Shown here: in pieces, positions 40,601 to 53,634 of the stretch
Layout: the number at the start of each line of letters is the position of its first letter
Numbering within the stretch: the stretch's first letter is position 1
Assembly (NCBI GenBank): GCA_916700875.1
Contig: CAKAKS010000072.1
Coordinates: 36,462,320-36,526,319, forward strand
Direction of reading: 5' to 3'
DNA from: Sebastes aleutianus
Lineage: Eukaryota > Chordata > Actinopteri > Perciformes > Sebastidae
Length of the DNA: 64,000 nt
Notes under the pieces: generated by a model
Databases searched by the model: none
What the model was told of the DNA's origin: nothing
Seen by the model: the letters and a program-made list of their open reading frames with translations, nothing else
Translations under genes and position numbers: made by a program

Positions 40601-42117
40601 GGAGCACACGTCTAACCAACATTCAACAATCAGCAGCCAGTAGCGGCTAAATGTACAGGATGTTAGTCACTATGACATTTCTGTCACTTTTGTTATCTTT
40701 AGACTTTAGACTCAGTTAGATTTAATTCTAACTGACAAATGTCTAGTAAATATTATATGACTATCACGATACTTGGATGCTGATTCGATATGTATTGTGA
40801 GTTTTAAGTATTACGATTTGATATTACGATTTATTGTGATTTTTGTTAACTTTTTTAACACTGGATCATAGGAAAAAGTTGAATCATACTATTGTAGGGA
40901 CTTTTAATTTGGAAAATATCTAAATTAATATTGTAAAAATGTTCAGCATATATGTAATCAGAGGTGTCTTGAAGTCATTGTCAGGAATTTATTTTATTCT
41001 TTTTTAGCCAGCAACCCATAAATCAAAGAATAAAAACATTTCCCTCACAAATATATGTTTTTTTTCTTTTCATTTATAAGGGACCTGTAATGTTTTATAC
41101 TTCTGGTGAATATAATCCAATCAATCATATTTCCATATATGTATTTTGTATATACAGTTCCTTTGTTAACACCTTATTTTGAAAAAAAAGCAGTAACTTC
41201 AATCTACCTCCGCATAGACTCAAATGAAGCAAATATATGGATTCTGGCATTAAAAAATCAATTTCAGAATAAAAAAAATAAAAAATCGTGATACATAGAT
41301 TCATTTTTTCCCCCCAAAAATAATACAAAAACAAATACAAAAAGGCAACTACTCTACAAATGACTTATTTGCTGGCTTATCTAATCTAATAACAAAATTA
41401 ATTTAAATATAGATGCTGGCAAATACCTTTCTATGTAGTTAATTATTCCTACATTCTTACATTCAAACAAAATATGATACCTGTCTCCCAAATCATTGTC
41501 ATTACAAAGGCAGCAAATCCTCTGGTTTCAATTGAACCCTTTATATCTTCCAGTGACCTCAGTGTCTTGTGTTGTTCACTCTAAAGTTACAAATAGCCTG
41601 CCTGTACTTTTCAAACAACAGATACTTTTCCAATTTAAACTCTTGTTTGAATTGAATCCAAACCCTAGGATGATCTGTGTTGTGTTCTCACCTGTACAGA
41701 GTTCCTCCCACCACAGTCCCAACATCAGGAACTGAGTAGATCTCATCAACCTGCCGACACACACATCATGGAAATCTTCTATCAGGTGAGCCAGATCAAT
41801 ATCTTCCTTTCAATGTTTTCTCATAGTTGCACTTTTATGAACCTGCTTTGGTGTTTTTTCTTTCGTATATTTTCTTCTAACTTCTTGTAACTTTAATATT
41901 TTTATTGCGTACAATTTTAGTTTCATCATTAATGTATAATTATTCTCTTATTGTTGTGTTTTACTGCTGTCAATGAATTTTGACTTTATGTAAAACCATA
42001 GACTGTATATAAGAAATGGACGTAGTTACTGTGACGTCACACATTGGTTTGTGGACTGCCGTTCTGATGCCTCGAATTTGGCATTTTGGCCGTTACCATC
42101 TTGGTTTTCTGGTCTTG

Positions 42118-42188
<71 letters not shown>

Positions 42189-42331
42189 TGTACCTGGAAC
42201 TCGGTGAGCTGCTGCATCAGCTCCTCCTGCTCCTTGCTGTTGCTCAGTGGAGGGAGGATGTTCAAGAAAACCTTCAGGAGGTCCAGACTCTCTCCAGACA
42301 CACTGGACAGGGTGAAGATGGGCGTGATGCT

Positions 42332-42374
<43 letters not shown>

Positions 42375-45300
42375 GGAAACATTAATCATACTGACAGTTA
42401 CTCCAGTTTCACTCAAGTCTGAAAGCATAACATGAAGATAACCACGATGACGTTATCTTCTCTTTCTGAGTGTCTGCCGTCGCTACATCAAAACCAGCTG
42501 ATGGGTTACACCGGTGTTCTGACTCTGCGTCCACCTGCAGCAGGTGATCTGTACTTTCTCTACTGTCACACCTGAAACATTCAGTTATGTGCTTCACAGA
42601 GACCCGGTTTAGCTTAACCCCAGATTAACTGTTGTTTTGGAACGAGCTCGGCGTTTCCCCTCGCTACATTTGCGTTTTTCCAGCGCTTTGTTCGCCATTT
42701 TTGTAGCTTCCTCTTGGATGCATGTTGATGATCTCATTCCACTGATTCTAATTCCATAGTACCACCAGAGGTAAAAACTGTGATCAAAGTGAAAAAGTGA
42801 ACTGATGCAGTAGTTCAAGATTAGTAGTATTTGTACCCACCATGCAGAGTAAGTGAACTGTTGTAGTAGTAGTAGTAGTATTGGTAGTATTTGTACCCAC
42901 CATGCAGACTGAGTGAACTGCTACAGCATTAGTAGTAGTACTACTAGTAGTAGTAGTAGTATTGGTAGTATTTGTACCCACCATGCAGACTAAGTGAACT
43001 GCTTCAGTAGTAGTAGTATTGGTAGTAGTATTGGTAGTATTTGTACCCACCATTCAGACTGAGTGAACTGCTGTGCGGCCGTCACGGCGTCGTCGGGGTT
43101 GGACACCACCATCGGCACCTTGTTGCAGCCCGGCTGCTTCAGGACTCGCTCCAGCTGCCGGACGGTTCTCTCCACGGTGCCGCGAGAGCACAGGTCCACT
43201 TTACTGACCACGATGAAGATGGGAACTTTCAGCGCCATGGCTAGGCCCAGGTGCTCCCGGGTCGTACCGGCTGGACGGAGGAGAGCGGGAACACTGTGAG
43301 CATACTGACATCAAAATAAAATAATTCATTACCCAGAAACCATCTGGCAGGTACCAGGAGAGAATAACACACTAACAGTGTTTTTATGATTAAATTTAAA
43401 ATCATTATCTTAGAATATTTTGCGGGGAGAAATCTAAATGCAACTAAATATTTTGTCTCATGACTGAACTCTCAGATTGAAACAGAAGATACAAAGTTAA
43501 AGTACAATTTAACTTTACTTTTAAGACCTTTTTAATACCACGTAGAATGTAGTTTGATACCTGTTTCAGGGTCATAAGTAGGAACGATATGACCTAGAAT
43601 TTTAATGTCACATTTTTATCAGTACTTCCCAGCAGTATATTACAATAATTTCTAATTATACAAATAATTAAATTAATGTGACCTGGATAAGTGGTATAAA
43701 CTGGATGGCTGGATTAACTAATTAAAAAGTTAATATAAGTTTTTACTAAAATCTTCACTTGTCAATGAGCTTCCTAGTTACTGTAGCCAACAGTAGTTCG
43801 CAATAAGAAACAATTTATAACTAAAATATAACTAACATTACTGTGAACAGAGACAAGATTTAACACTTTTTTAAATTAAATTTAAGACTTTTTAAAACCG
43901 TCTAAGGCCTTTCTTTGGGGGGGGATTAGAGGAGCAAAAATCAGGTGATTAATCGATTAATAGATCGACAGAAAGTTTTTGTTTTTTTTACTACTTTGAT
44001 AATCAGTTAAGCAAACAATGTCAAAGGTCTATATTTTCAAATTAGGGATGCACCGATACCAATACTGGATCTGATATCTGGTCGATACTGACTCAAATAG
44101 CTGTATCGGATATCGGTGACAATAGGGCCGATCTATTCAATTCAAATCTATGTTTATATACTATATGCATTATATACTGGAATTTGAATTCCTGTGACCA
44201 ATGTGTTGCTGCATTAAAAAGGTTTGCACTTGTATTATAATTCCTGTTAATTTTGAAGATTTGTTTACCAAGTTGTTGGTGTACTATTTATTATTTTAAT
44301 AATAAATAACTATTTAGTAAATTTATATCTGTATTTATTTGTTACATTTTGTTTTCTACAAAGTTAAGAAAGCGATGTTTAAGTCAAGCCTGATGTTGCC
44401 TTACACATAAAAGAATGATTAATTCCACACAGTGAGGCGTACAGCTTATTAATTAAACTCTGGTATCAGATCGGTACTCAGTACCAGCTGATACCCAAAG
44501 CCCAGGCATTTCTATCGGTACTGAAAATGCTTAGTCATTGTGAAATATTAAAAGATAACTGAAACCTTAAATCCTGATTTGTACACAGTATATAAATACA
44601 ATCTGAACTTTCTGAGTTACAGAGACTTTGAGTTCATATAATAAACCAACTCTGACTCTCTGAACAAGTGTGACCTCATCTTGACACGGACCACTTCTGC
44701 CCTCTAGTGGTGACTTTATGGTGTCGTTTTTAATTTCTCCTCCAGCACTGAAAGCAGAGGAGAACTTATTAATTTTGCTTCAAGAAATAATGTAGAAAAA
44801 ATACTACAGACACTTCATGATTCCATATTTGAAAAATAATTTACAAAGATGTGAAACATCAAAAAACACTGTTGTTCTTCTGTATTACAGCTTTGTGGGA
44901 GACGCTGCAGGTCAGTCAGCAGGACTGTTTTATGGTAATAATGGATGAACAGGAAGGATTAGGCCTGAAACAATTAGTTCACTAACTGATTAGTTGATTG
45001 ACAGAAAATTATTGCAACTATTGTATTAACAGACAAATCCTCCCCTTCGGCTCTGAGAGACTTTTACAATAATTTACATTTTATATACCAAACTATAATT
45101 AAACCTGCAGTAGGCCAAATATTTTTGGCATCATTGGGCAAAAAATCCATAATAACCTTTCAGCATATTGTATTCAAGTGTTCTGAGAGAAAACTAGACT
45201 TCTGCACCTCCTCATGGCTCTGTTCTCAGGCTTAAAGACATCCCATGATGGACAACTTTGACCAATCACAGGTCATTTTAGACAGAGAGCGTCCCTATTG

Positions 45301-48300
45301 GCTGTGCTCCGGCTGGTGGGCGCTGCTTGGTACAGCTAAACAGTACACTACAAGATGTTTCTGAAAACATTTGGGTCGAGAAATAGGCATTACAGTAACA
45401 GAATATTGATTAATATTTGATCAGCGCTGCCTAGTTTGACTGTTTGATCAGAGTTTGCGAGTGATTGACAGCTGCTCAGAGACGGCAAGGCTCCAGTTTG
45501 GCTCTGATTGGTTGTTTTCCTCAGGTCTGTGAAATCTTGCAGGCTTTTATTTTGAAACAGCAACAGGAAGTGTTGCTTTAAAATAAAGATTAACTTGTTT
45601 TCATGTCTGTGACATATTCTACAGATGTAGACATTGAGACTGTAGTAATGTTGCTGGTATGATGTTAATATACGGTCAAAAGATAATTTTCCCTGTCTAT
45701 TTTTGCTGTGAACAGTGTGGCATGAGGAAAAAATGGTCTTGAATCTCTAAAGGACACGCAGCTGAAACGCAGCCGAGCTGCACCGCTCACGCGGGCAGTG
45801 TGGCTGCTCCAACCTGTTAACACGGCCGCCAAAACAAAAAGCAAAAGGTTCCGCGACGCACACACGCTGCTCACACGTTCAGTGTGTCCCTGCCATTAGT
45901 TGCACGTCTTAACACAAGAATGTTGCATAAATGTGATAAAGTACCTTCACGATATCTACTGTGTACTAATATATACTGTACCAGGACAGACGATTTCATA
46001 TCGCCCACCCCGACCAGTAGCCAGGACATCTCACATCATCACACACTAGGGCTGCACGATTATTTTGATCAATATTGAGATCATGATTATTTATCAGGAT
46101 TATTCATTGATTTTAGGGACAAAATATTTTTACTGCACTTTTACATTTAAATAAACAGAATACTGCTTTCTAGGGCTAGACCCGAATATCCGACTATTTG
46201 GACGGGTTCATTGGGGAGGTAGCCTTTTTCGGTTTTCAATTTTAGGATTCGGATATTAGGGGGGATTTTTGTGTGGTTTTTTTTGCACAGAAACGTTAGC
46301 CTCAAAACAACGCCGTTTGGGCGGAGAGGGCCCGCAAACATGACTTTGAGGTAGGGCTACAACAAGCGCAGCACACATTTTAAACGTCAATATCGCAGTC
46401 GATCATGTTCATTTAATTGTGGGAAGCCAAAATCGTGATCATGATTAATATTCGATTAATTGTGCAGCTCCACCACACACAGTCATAAATGTTCTGATGT
46501 CGTTGCTTCCTGTACTGTAGGTAACGTGTGGCTGCAGCTCACCTATGCCGGTGTTGGCGCTCACCACCAGCATGGCGAAGTCGGGGCAGTAGCTGGTGAG
46601 GCCGAAGATGGTCGTCTTCAGGTACTTGTGATGTCCGGCCAGATCGATGAAGGTGATCATCTTGGAGGAGCTCTCACAGATCTCCTCAGCTGTTCGAGAC
46701 TCGCTGTAGTTCACAACCTGCACCAGACGACAGATTATCAGATTTTTTTTTGGCATCGGTGTGAAAAAAATCTGAATTATTAAAATATATTGATCAGCTT
46801 GGACTATAAATTGGATATAAGCAGATACTCAATGCAAGACTCACAAAGGAAGCATTTACTGCACGGCTATTGTACAGAATTATATTAAACTGTTCTGGTG
46901 ATTTTTGATATTTAGTAGTTTTGTTAAGGTTTCAGTTTGGGACTCGAAGCTCTTCACATTGGCCGCTCCTCATTTGCATAAAGTTGCGGTCTAGGCTACC
47001 TTATGTAAATCAGGGGCGTCCGGCGCGACCCACCGCCTCTGGAACTCCCGAGAAACTTTTAAACTAACCGTTGTCGATCTAAAATAAAGACAGATTCAGC
47101 AACTGCATGGCTTATTTCTCGCATAAAATGTTCTCAGAGACACATTTTGGTGAACTACTTTCGCCCCTGTGGACATGTACATATCAGTGTTGCCAACTTG
47201 GTGAATTTCTCTCTAGATTTAGGGACTTTTGGTGCTAGTGAGCAGTTAATGCTGCTAGCTGCTTTCATTGAAAAGAGTTGACAACACTTGGCTGGGTTTT
47301 TCGGTTGGATCATTTAAAAAAAAAAATTAGTCAGTCTGTCTCCAGAGCTGCCGCCCGCTCTGAGCGCTCTTCTGCCGGCAAAGTGGTCTCCCAGAGTCAG
47401 GAAGGAGTCTGATAAACAATAAATTCATCAAATTCAGTGCCCCATATTGCTATTTTCAAAGCTACTGTAGCTAGCTGTGCCATATTCGTCGCCGCTGCGT
47501 CGAGGCTGTTGTCATACGGAAGTAGGCGTGGTTTCCTACTTTTTAGTATTTTTCATGTTTATGCAGTGGGTGGACTTAGGCTCAGATCTGGGGGTGAAGT
47601 TGCTATATATATATAATAATTATATAACTAACATCCTCTCTCTCTCTGTCACCAGTGTGCTGCTCACCTCTCCTTTGCTGTTGAAGCCCAGGATCTCGAA
47701 GCTGATGCTGGAGGTGCGTCCGGTCTGGATCTCGTGCAGATGTCTGAAGAGGTTTAGCCGCGCTCTGCCTCGCCCGTTGTCCAGCTCGCCCTGTGTCAGG
47801 ACGCCCAGCAGGGTCGACTTCCCCGAGTCCACGTTCCCCAGAACCGCCACCCGCAGGTCGAGGAACTGTCCCAGTCCAAAACAACATGACGGAGAAGAGG
47901 GATCATTTTTGAGGTGAGGTACGTCATGTTGTTGTCCCTTTTTGTGTCTTTGGGCATTATCAAACCTGTGTTGTTTAGTCCTGTTGAATCGGACTCTGGT
48001 GTGAACCAAAACAACCGCATTAAGACCCTTAAGAGGAAGTGGTCTCGCTACGGACACAAACGAACTCTGGAGCGGTTTGTTTTTTGGTGAACCGGTGATG
48101 CGACCTCGATCTGACAAGGCAAACTCTGCAAGTTTGAGCTAAACGGCTCCTGTAGCCAGGTGAGCCTTGCATTCTGGGATGACTGACATACATAGTTGCT
48201 AGCAGCTGTCTGGAGGATGATTTGATGTCTGACCTGAACTAGCTTCTTGATATTTGGGCTGATAGGAACTCCTTCAGGACGTTCTTCCTGTGTCTGCTGT

Positions 48301-49490
48301 CTCGCAACCAATGAGAGGAGAGAACGTTCTCATCTGGCTTTTAGTTCAACTCATCCACTGATTCAGACCGGAACAAACAAACTCAAGGTTTGAAAATGCC
48401 CTTAAATACATACACATCAGGAAAACCAGGACCTGGAGACTCTCACCTGCTGATCATCAGGAACTTTTCGAACTAGGACTTCTGCGATTTTGCGGGCGTT
48501 TCTGTCCAAGTCGTAGTCCACCTCCCTCTCTCGGAGGAGAGTGATGTCAGCACCGACTCTGATGAGACAGAGAGGGAAGACCTGATCAGACAAATTACAA
48601 CTCACAACACAGCTCTGCATTCAGTTAATACCATAAGCCCCTTTTCAACTGCAGGAACTTTCCCCCGGAACCAAGAACCTTTTGAGGAACTCATTGTGTT
48701 ATGACCACAGGGACCAGCGTCTAAATTAAGTTCCAGGAATATTTAACCCCCCAAAAAGGCCCTGGTCGGGGGTTAGTACTTTCTGAAAGTGCAGGAACAA
48801 GTTCAGGATGAGTGGAGAGCATTTCTTTTTGTTTGATAACATTATAAGTAAAGTTAGGCTCTGCTGTCGGCTTCCCGACTCATTTTTAAAAAAGAGAAAA
48901 AGAGAAAAAGAGAGAGATCGCGTGAGCTGAGAGGGCGAGAGGTAGTAGAAACAGACAGCACAGTGGCTGTGAATGAAGAGTTATTTTCTGATTGTTTCAC
49001 GGGAGTTAAGTTCTAAAGCAGAAATACATAATCATTAAGCACTCAACAGATGATTTACTGTGGTGACAGACGCTCTTAGATTTATTTTTCTCCGCTGCAA
49101 TTCATTCATTACATCCAACGTGCATCATGCAGCACTAAATGTCGTCGCAGTGAGACAAAACCTAAGGTCATGTTGCGTTTATCATGTGTCAGCACACTAA
49201 TTTGCCTAATCTTCACAGGTCTTTAGACTGTGGTGGAAACGCAGACAACAGTTGGCTGAAGGAACCTTTTAGTTCCTTGAAAAGTAGTCCCAGGACTAAA
49301 ATTACAAGGAACTTCTTGGTGGAAACCCGGCTATCTCCACCATTTTCCAAAGCAGACCATCAATTTTTAGATTAATTTCTCAGTTAATTTCAGTGTATTA
49401 TGAAAATCCACTTGCAGTGACTTGAAACCTGCATGAGGTAAATCCTTCTTCACAGTAAATGAATCATTGACTTCTTTTGTTTTTGGCAGC

Positions 49491-49524
<34 letters not shown>

Positions 49525-52500
49525 TCAACTTATATAGCGCTTTTCTGGAACTCAAAGACGCTTAACAATGTAAACGGGTAATGAAGCTGAGAAGTTGAGA
49601 TCCTGCTAACAGAAAAACAAACAAACAAACCAACAAACCAACGCCAGTGAAAACAGCGAACAGGGAATTATTAATTAATTAAATAATTCCCTCTTTATTT
49701 CTGCCACAGTGCAGCTCTGCTCTGATGACACATCTTTAACAGGTTTTTTATTAATATTTTATTGTTTCTTTATAATAGAGCGAAACAGGCAGCCGGCAGC
49801 CTTTCATGGCACTTTTAGGGGCGTAGATTATGCTAATGATCACATCTCAACAACTCCTCATGAGCAGTTCATCAGGCTGAAACGAGTGAAATGTTTGTCC
49901 AGTTAAACACAAACAAACCTCACAGGAAAAGGTTTAGGATAACAATATTAAAATGTTCTGTAATGCTGAATCTCCCATGTTCAAAGCTCATAAAACTCAT
50001 AAAAAGAAACCTACTTCTCTGCCATCCTCTTTAAGGTCTTGAGCGAGGCCTTCATGTCGGCATCGGTCAGGCCGACCAGCAGGCCGTTGTCTTCCACTCC
50101 GATCTGGTAGACGGCCTCACCGCGGCCCTCCTGCAGACGCCACTTCAGCTGCGTGGCCAGATGCTCGAAGCGATACTGGGTGGGATTAACCAGCTTCAAC
50201 TACGACAACAGCAGAAAGAGATACATGATGGGTAAATATCCACAGAGCACACAGTTTATTGGAACAGTAAACTTCACTGTAAATAAGAGCCTTAGTGATA
50301 TATTCCCTGCAGCGTTGCAACAAACGATTATATTCAATCAATCTGCCGACTATTTTCACTGTAAAATGTCCCGCTCCCTCAGTGAGCAACTCCGGGTCTG
50401 AGAAATGAAGCCAATGCTGAAGTGCCTTATACTTGCATTCTTTCTAATAGCCAGCAGGGGGCGACTCCTCTGGTTGCAAAAAGAAGTCTGATTGTATAGA
50501 AGTCTATGAGAAAATGAGCCTACTTCTCACTTGATTTATTACCTCAGTAAACATTGTAAACATGAGTTTATGGTCTCAATCACTAGTTTCAAGTCTTCTT
50601 CAATACAGCATGATGTTCATTTAGTAAATTATGGTCCCATTTAGAGTCAAATGGACCATAAAGCAGGGTATGCTTTAGGGCGTAGGCTACCTTGTGATTG
50701 ACACGGCGTTGTCCAGTCTGGGAGTTGTCTGTGTTTTTGTCTTAGAACTTTAACCCTTTCACAGTGTGTTTTCAGTTCATGAAAGTTCACTTATAACCTT
50801 TTTGGTTGCCTAAAAATGTCTTATTCAGCGTTCGGATGTACTTAGCTCCACACTCTTGTGTCACTACTGGTTGTAAATAACCAAGATGGCAACAGCCAAA
50901 ATGCCAAACTCGAGGCTTCAAAACGGCAGTCCACAGACCAATGGGTGATGTCACGGTGACTACGTCCACTTCTTATATACAGTCTATGATCTTGCTACAT
51001 ATCTTGATCACAATCCTTTAATAACCAAATTTAAACCGTTATAAAAAATGTTTGATTAAGTTTTGTGTATAAGTAAAAAATAAATATCAGATACAGGCCT
51101 ATCAGTCAAAAATGTATCAAACTAGTAAAATAACATTTACATAAACATAAAAATGCAACTTAAAAAACATGAATGTAATGCAGTTTCTCTTTCTTTTTAG
51201 ATCTGCCAACATAAACACATATAAATGCAGTATAAGGTAAAATAATAATATTTAAAGTGTAACAACACACAGTGTTTGATGGTACAAAATCATACTGAGA
51301 TTTACCGATGACACTAATTAAATGAAGGTAAAAATGTAAAGTTTGTCCTGAGGGTGGCCCAAGACGAAAAGTCATTAAAATGTAAATCTATTGGTCGAGG
51401 GATGTCGATCCAGACAAAAGTGTTGGACAGACAAACTGACGGCTGACCAACCATCATTTATTAAAGATGATTTTTACAGCTGTAGGAATATTAAACCTTT
51501 AATGCTCTGTAACAGTACTGATGCAATGTTTGATCGTGTTTTTCCTCTAAACTCCAGAGATACAGTCTGTTACAGTCTTGTTAAGATAAGAAAGTCCATA
51601 AACACAGATGACAGAAATACAAAGTCTGACAGTTTTAATGGAGGCTAATTAACCGTATGGGTGAGGCTGCTAAGATGTTTATCAGAGGGCAGCGATCACT
51701 GCTGAGTGAGACGAGAGACAAGAGTCACACCATGAGCTAAAATCCAATCAAAGTGGTAACAGTAAAACACAACTTAACATCACCTCAATATTCTCTCAGA
51801 GCTCAGAGAGAAATTATAGTATACGAAATATACATTCAGCATGTTCTGCAGTTTAAATTTTGGTGTGAAAAACCTGCATTACACTAAATGAAGCAGGAAA
51901 TGAAGAGTTCGTTACCTTGTACTCAATGTTTCCTTCTTCAGCCTGGAAATAGAGGAGAGAAAGAAGACATATGAGGATACTTGACGACAGATTAATGTCA
52001 AAAAGACTGGATTTAACATTGTATACACTGTATGGCCAAAAGTACATGTCCACAGTGTATTTCCTGTCTGATTCTGTTTTACCTAGTTTGGCCCCTCAGT
52101 TCTAATGAAGAGAGATCTTAATGCTGCAGCACACAATGATATTTTAGACAACAGTGTTCTTCCAGCTTTGTCTGAACAGTTTGTGTTTGTCTCTTTCCTG
52201 TTTCAACACAAAAACAGCTCCAGAAATGGTTTTCCCAGTTTGGTGTGGAAGAATCTGACTGGTCTGCACAGAGCCCTGAACTCAACCCCCATCCAACACC
52301 TTCGGGATGTCCTTCAGTACAGTAAGTGACCTTTGGGATGTCCTTCAGTACAGTAGGTGACCTTTGGGATGTCCTTCAGTACAGTAAGTGACCTTTGGGA
52401 TGTCCTTCAGTACAGTAGGTGACCTTTGGGATGTCCTTCTGTACAGTAGGTGGCTTCCTTGCTCACAGCACACAGTGACGTGAGATAAGACTTTATAAAG

Positions 52501-53225
52501 GGTTTCTTGACATGACATTTTGCCAAACAACACTCCTAAGTGCTGAAAACATTTTCTGTTATTAATTTTGAGGACCCATTTCTGTCTCACCAAGCAACCG
52601 GCAATAGTAATTACTACTATACTATAATGGTATAGTACTGTAGTTATACTATAGGTGATGTATATCACATGTTTTTAGCTAACTGTATTTAGTAACACCA
52701 CAGCCCATTGTGTGAGCAGTAACATGCACCTTGCCCCGCTGCGGGCCAATTCCTGACAAGGAGAAAATGTCAACCTAATTTCATTAACTATTCACGCAAT
52801 TTAAAGTTTGTTTTTTTATTAATTGTCAATAATCAATAGATCAGTCACTATACAGGGAAAGTGGATTTTTGTTTTTCTGAACAACACTCACCCGTGACAC
52901 AACACATCAATCAATCATACCTGACAACAACATACACACAGACAGCCACCGCTGGCCACAAAGGACCTAACTGATTCTCAATCATGGATACGTAAAATTC
53001 AAATTGTAGAGAATACAACAACAACACAGGGAAAGTATCCGCAAATAAGTCATGAAATAAGAAGAAGAAGAAGAAAAAGAAATAAAAAGTAATATATATA
53101 TATATACACATACCTACACACACATATATACACGTACAAACATATACATATACATATACACACACAAACACAAATACATACATACATATACATATATATA
53201 TATACATATACACATACATATACAC

Positions 53226-53271
<46 letters not shown>

Positions 53272-53298
53272 GCATATGTATATATATATATATATATA

Positions 53299-53332
<34 letters not shown>

Positions 53333-53597
53333 TATGTATATATACATATGTATATATATGAAGACATATGTATATATATATATATATACATATGTATATA
53401 TATATGTATATATATGTATGTGTGTATATGTATATGTGTATATATATATATATGTATGTATTTGTGTGTGTATATGTATGTTTGTACGTGTATATATGTG
53501 TGTAGGTATGTGTATATATATATATATATATTACTTTTTTTTAATTTCTTTCTATATATATATATATATATACATATGCATACATACATACAAACAT

Positions 53598-53634
<37 letters not shown>

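Noticed and set aside
40270..40620. Possible solo LTR
   Set aside because: A tg..ca-like outline was noticed but no target duplication, poly(A) context or second copy was seen.
42784..43053. Threonine/asparagine-repeat ORF on the - strand
   Set aside because: Off-frame translation of the (TAG)n donor-junction minisatellite.
47620..48117. 165-residue - strand ORF around gtpbp2 exon 5 as a separate gene
   Set aside because: It is exon 5 read through into flanking intron on both sides; splice sites define the true exon.
53050..53633. Long open frames of Tyr/Ile/His repeats on both strands
   Set aside because: They are translations of (TA)n/(TACA)n low-complexity DNA inside the AT palindrome.
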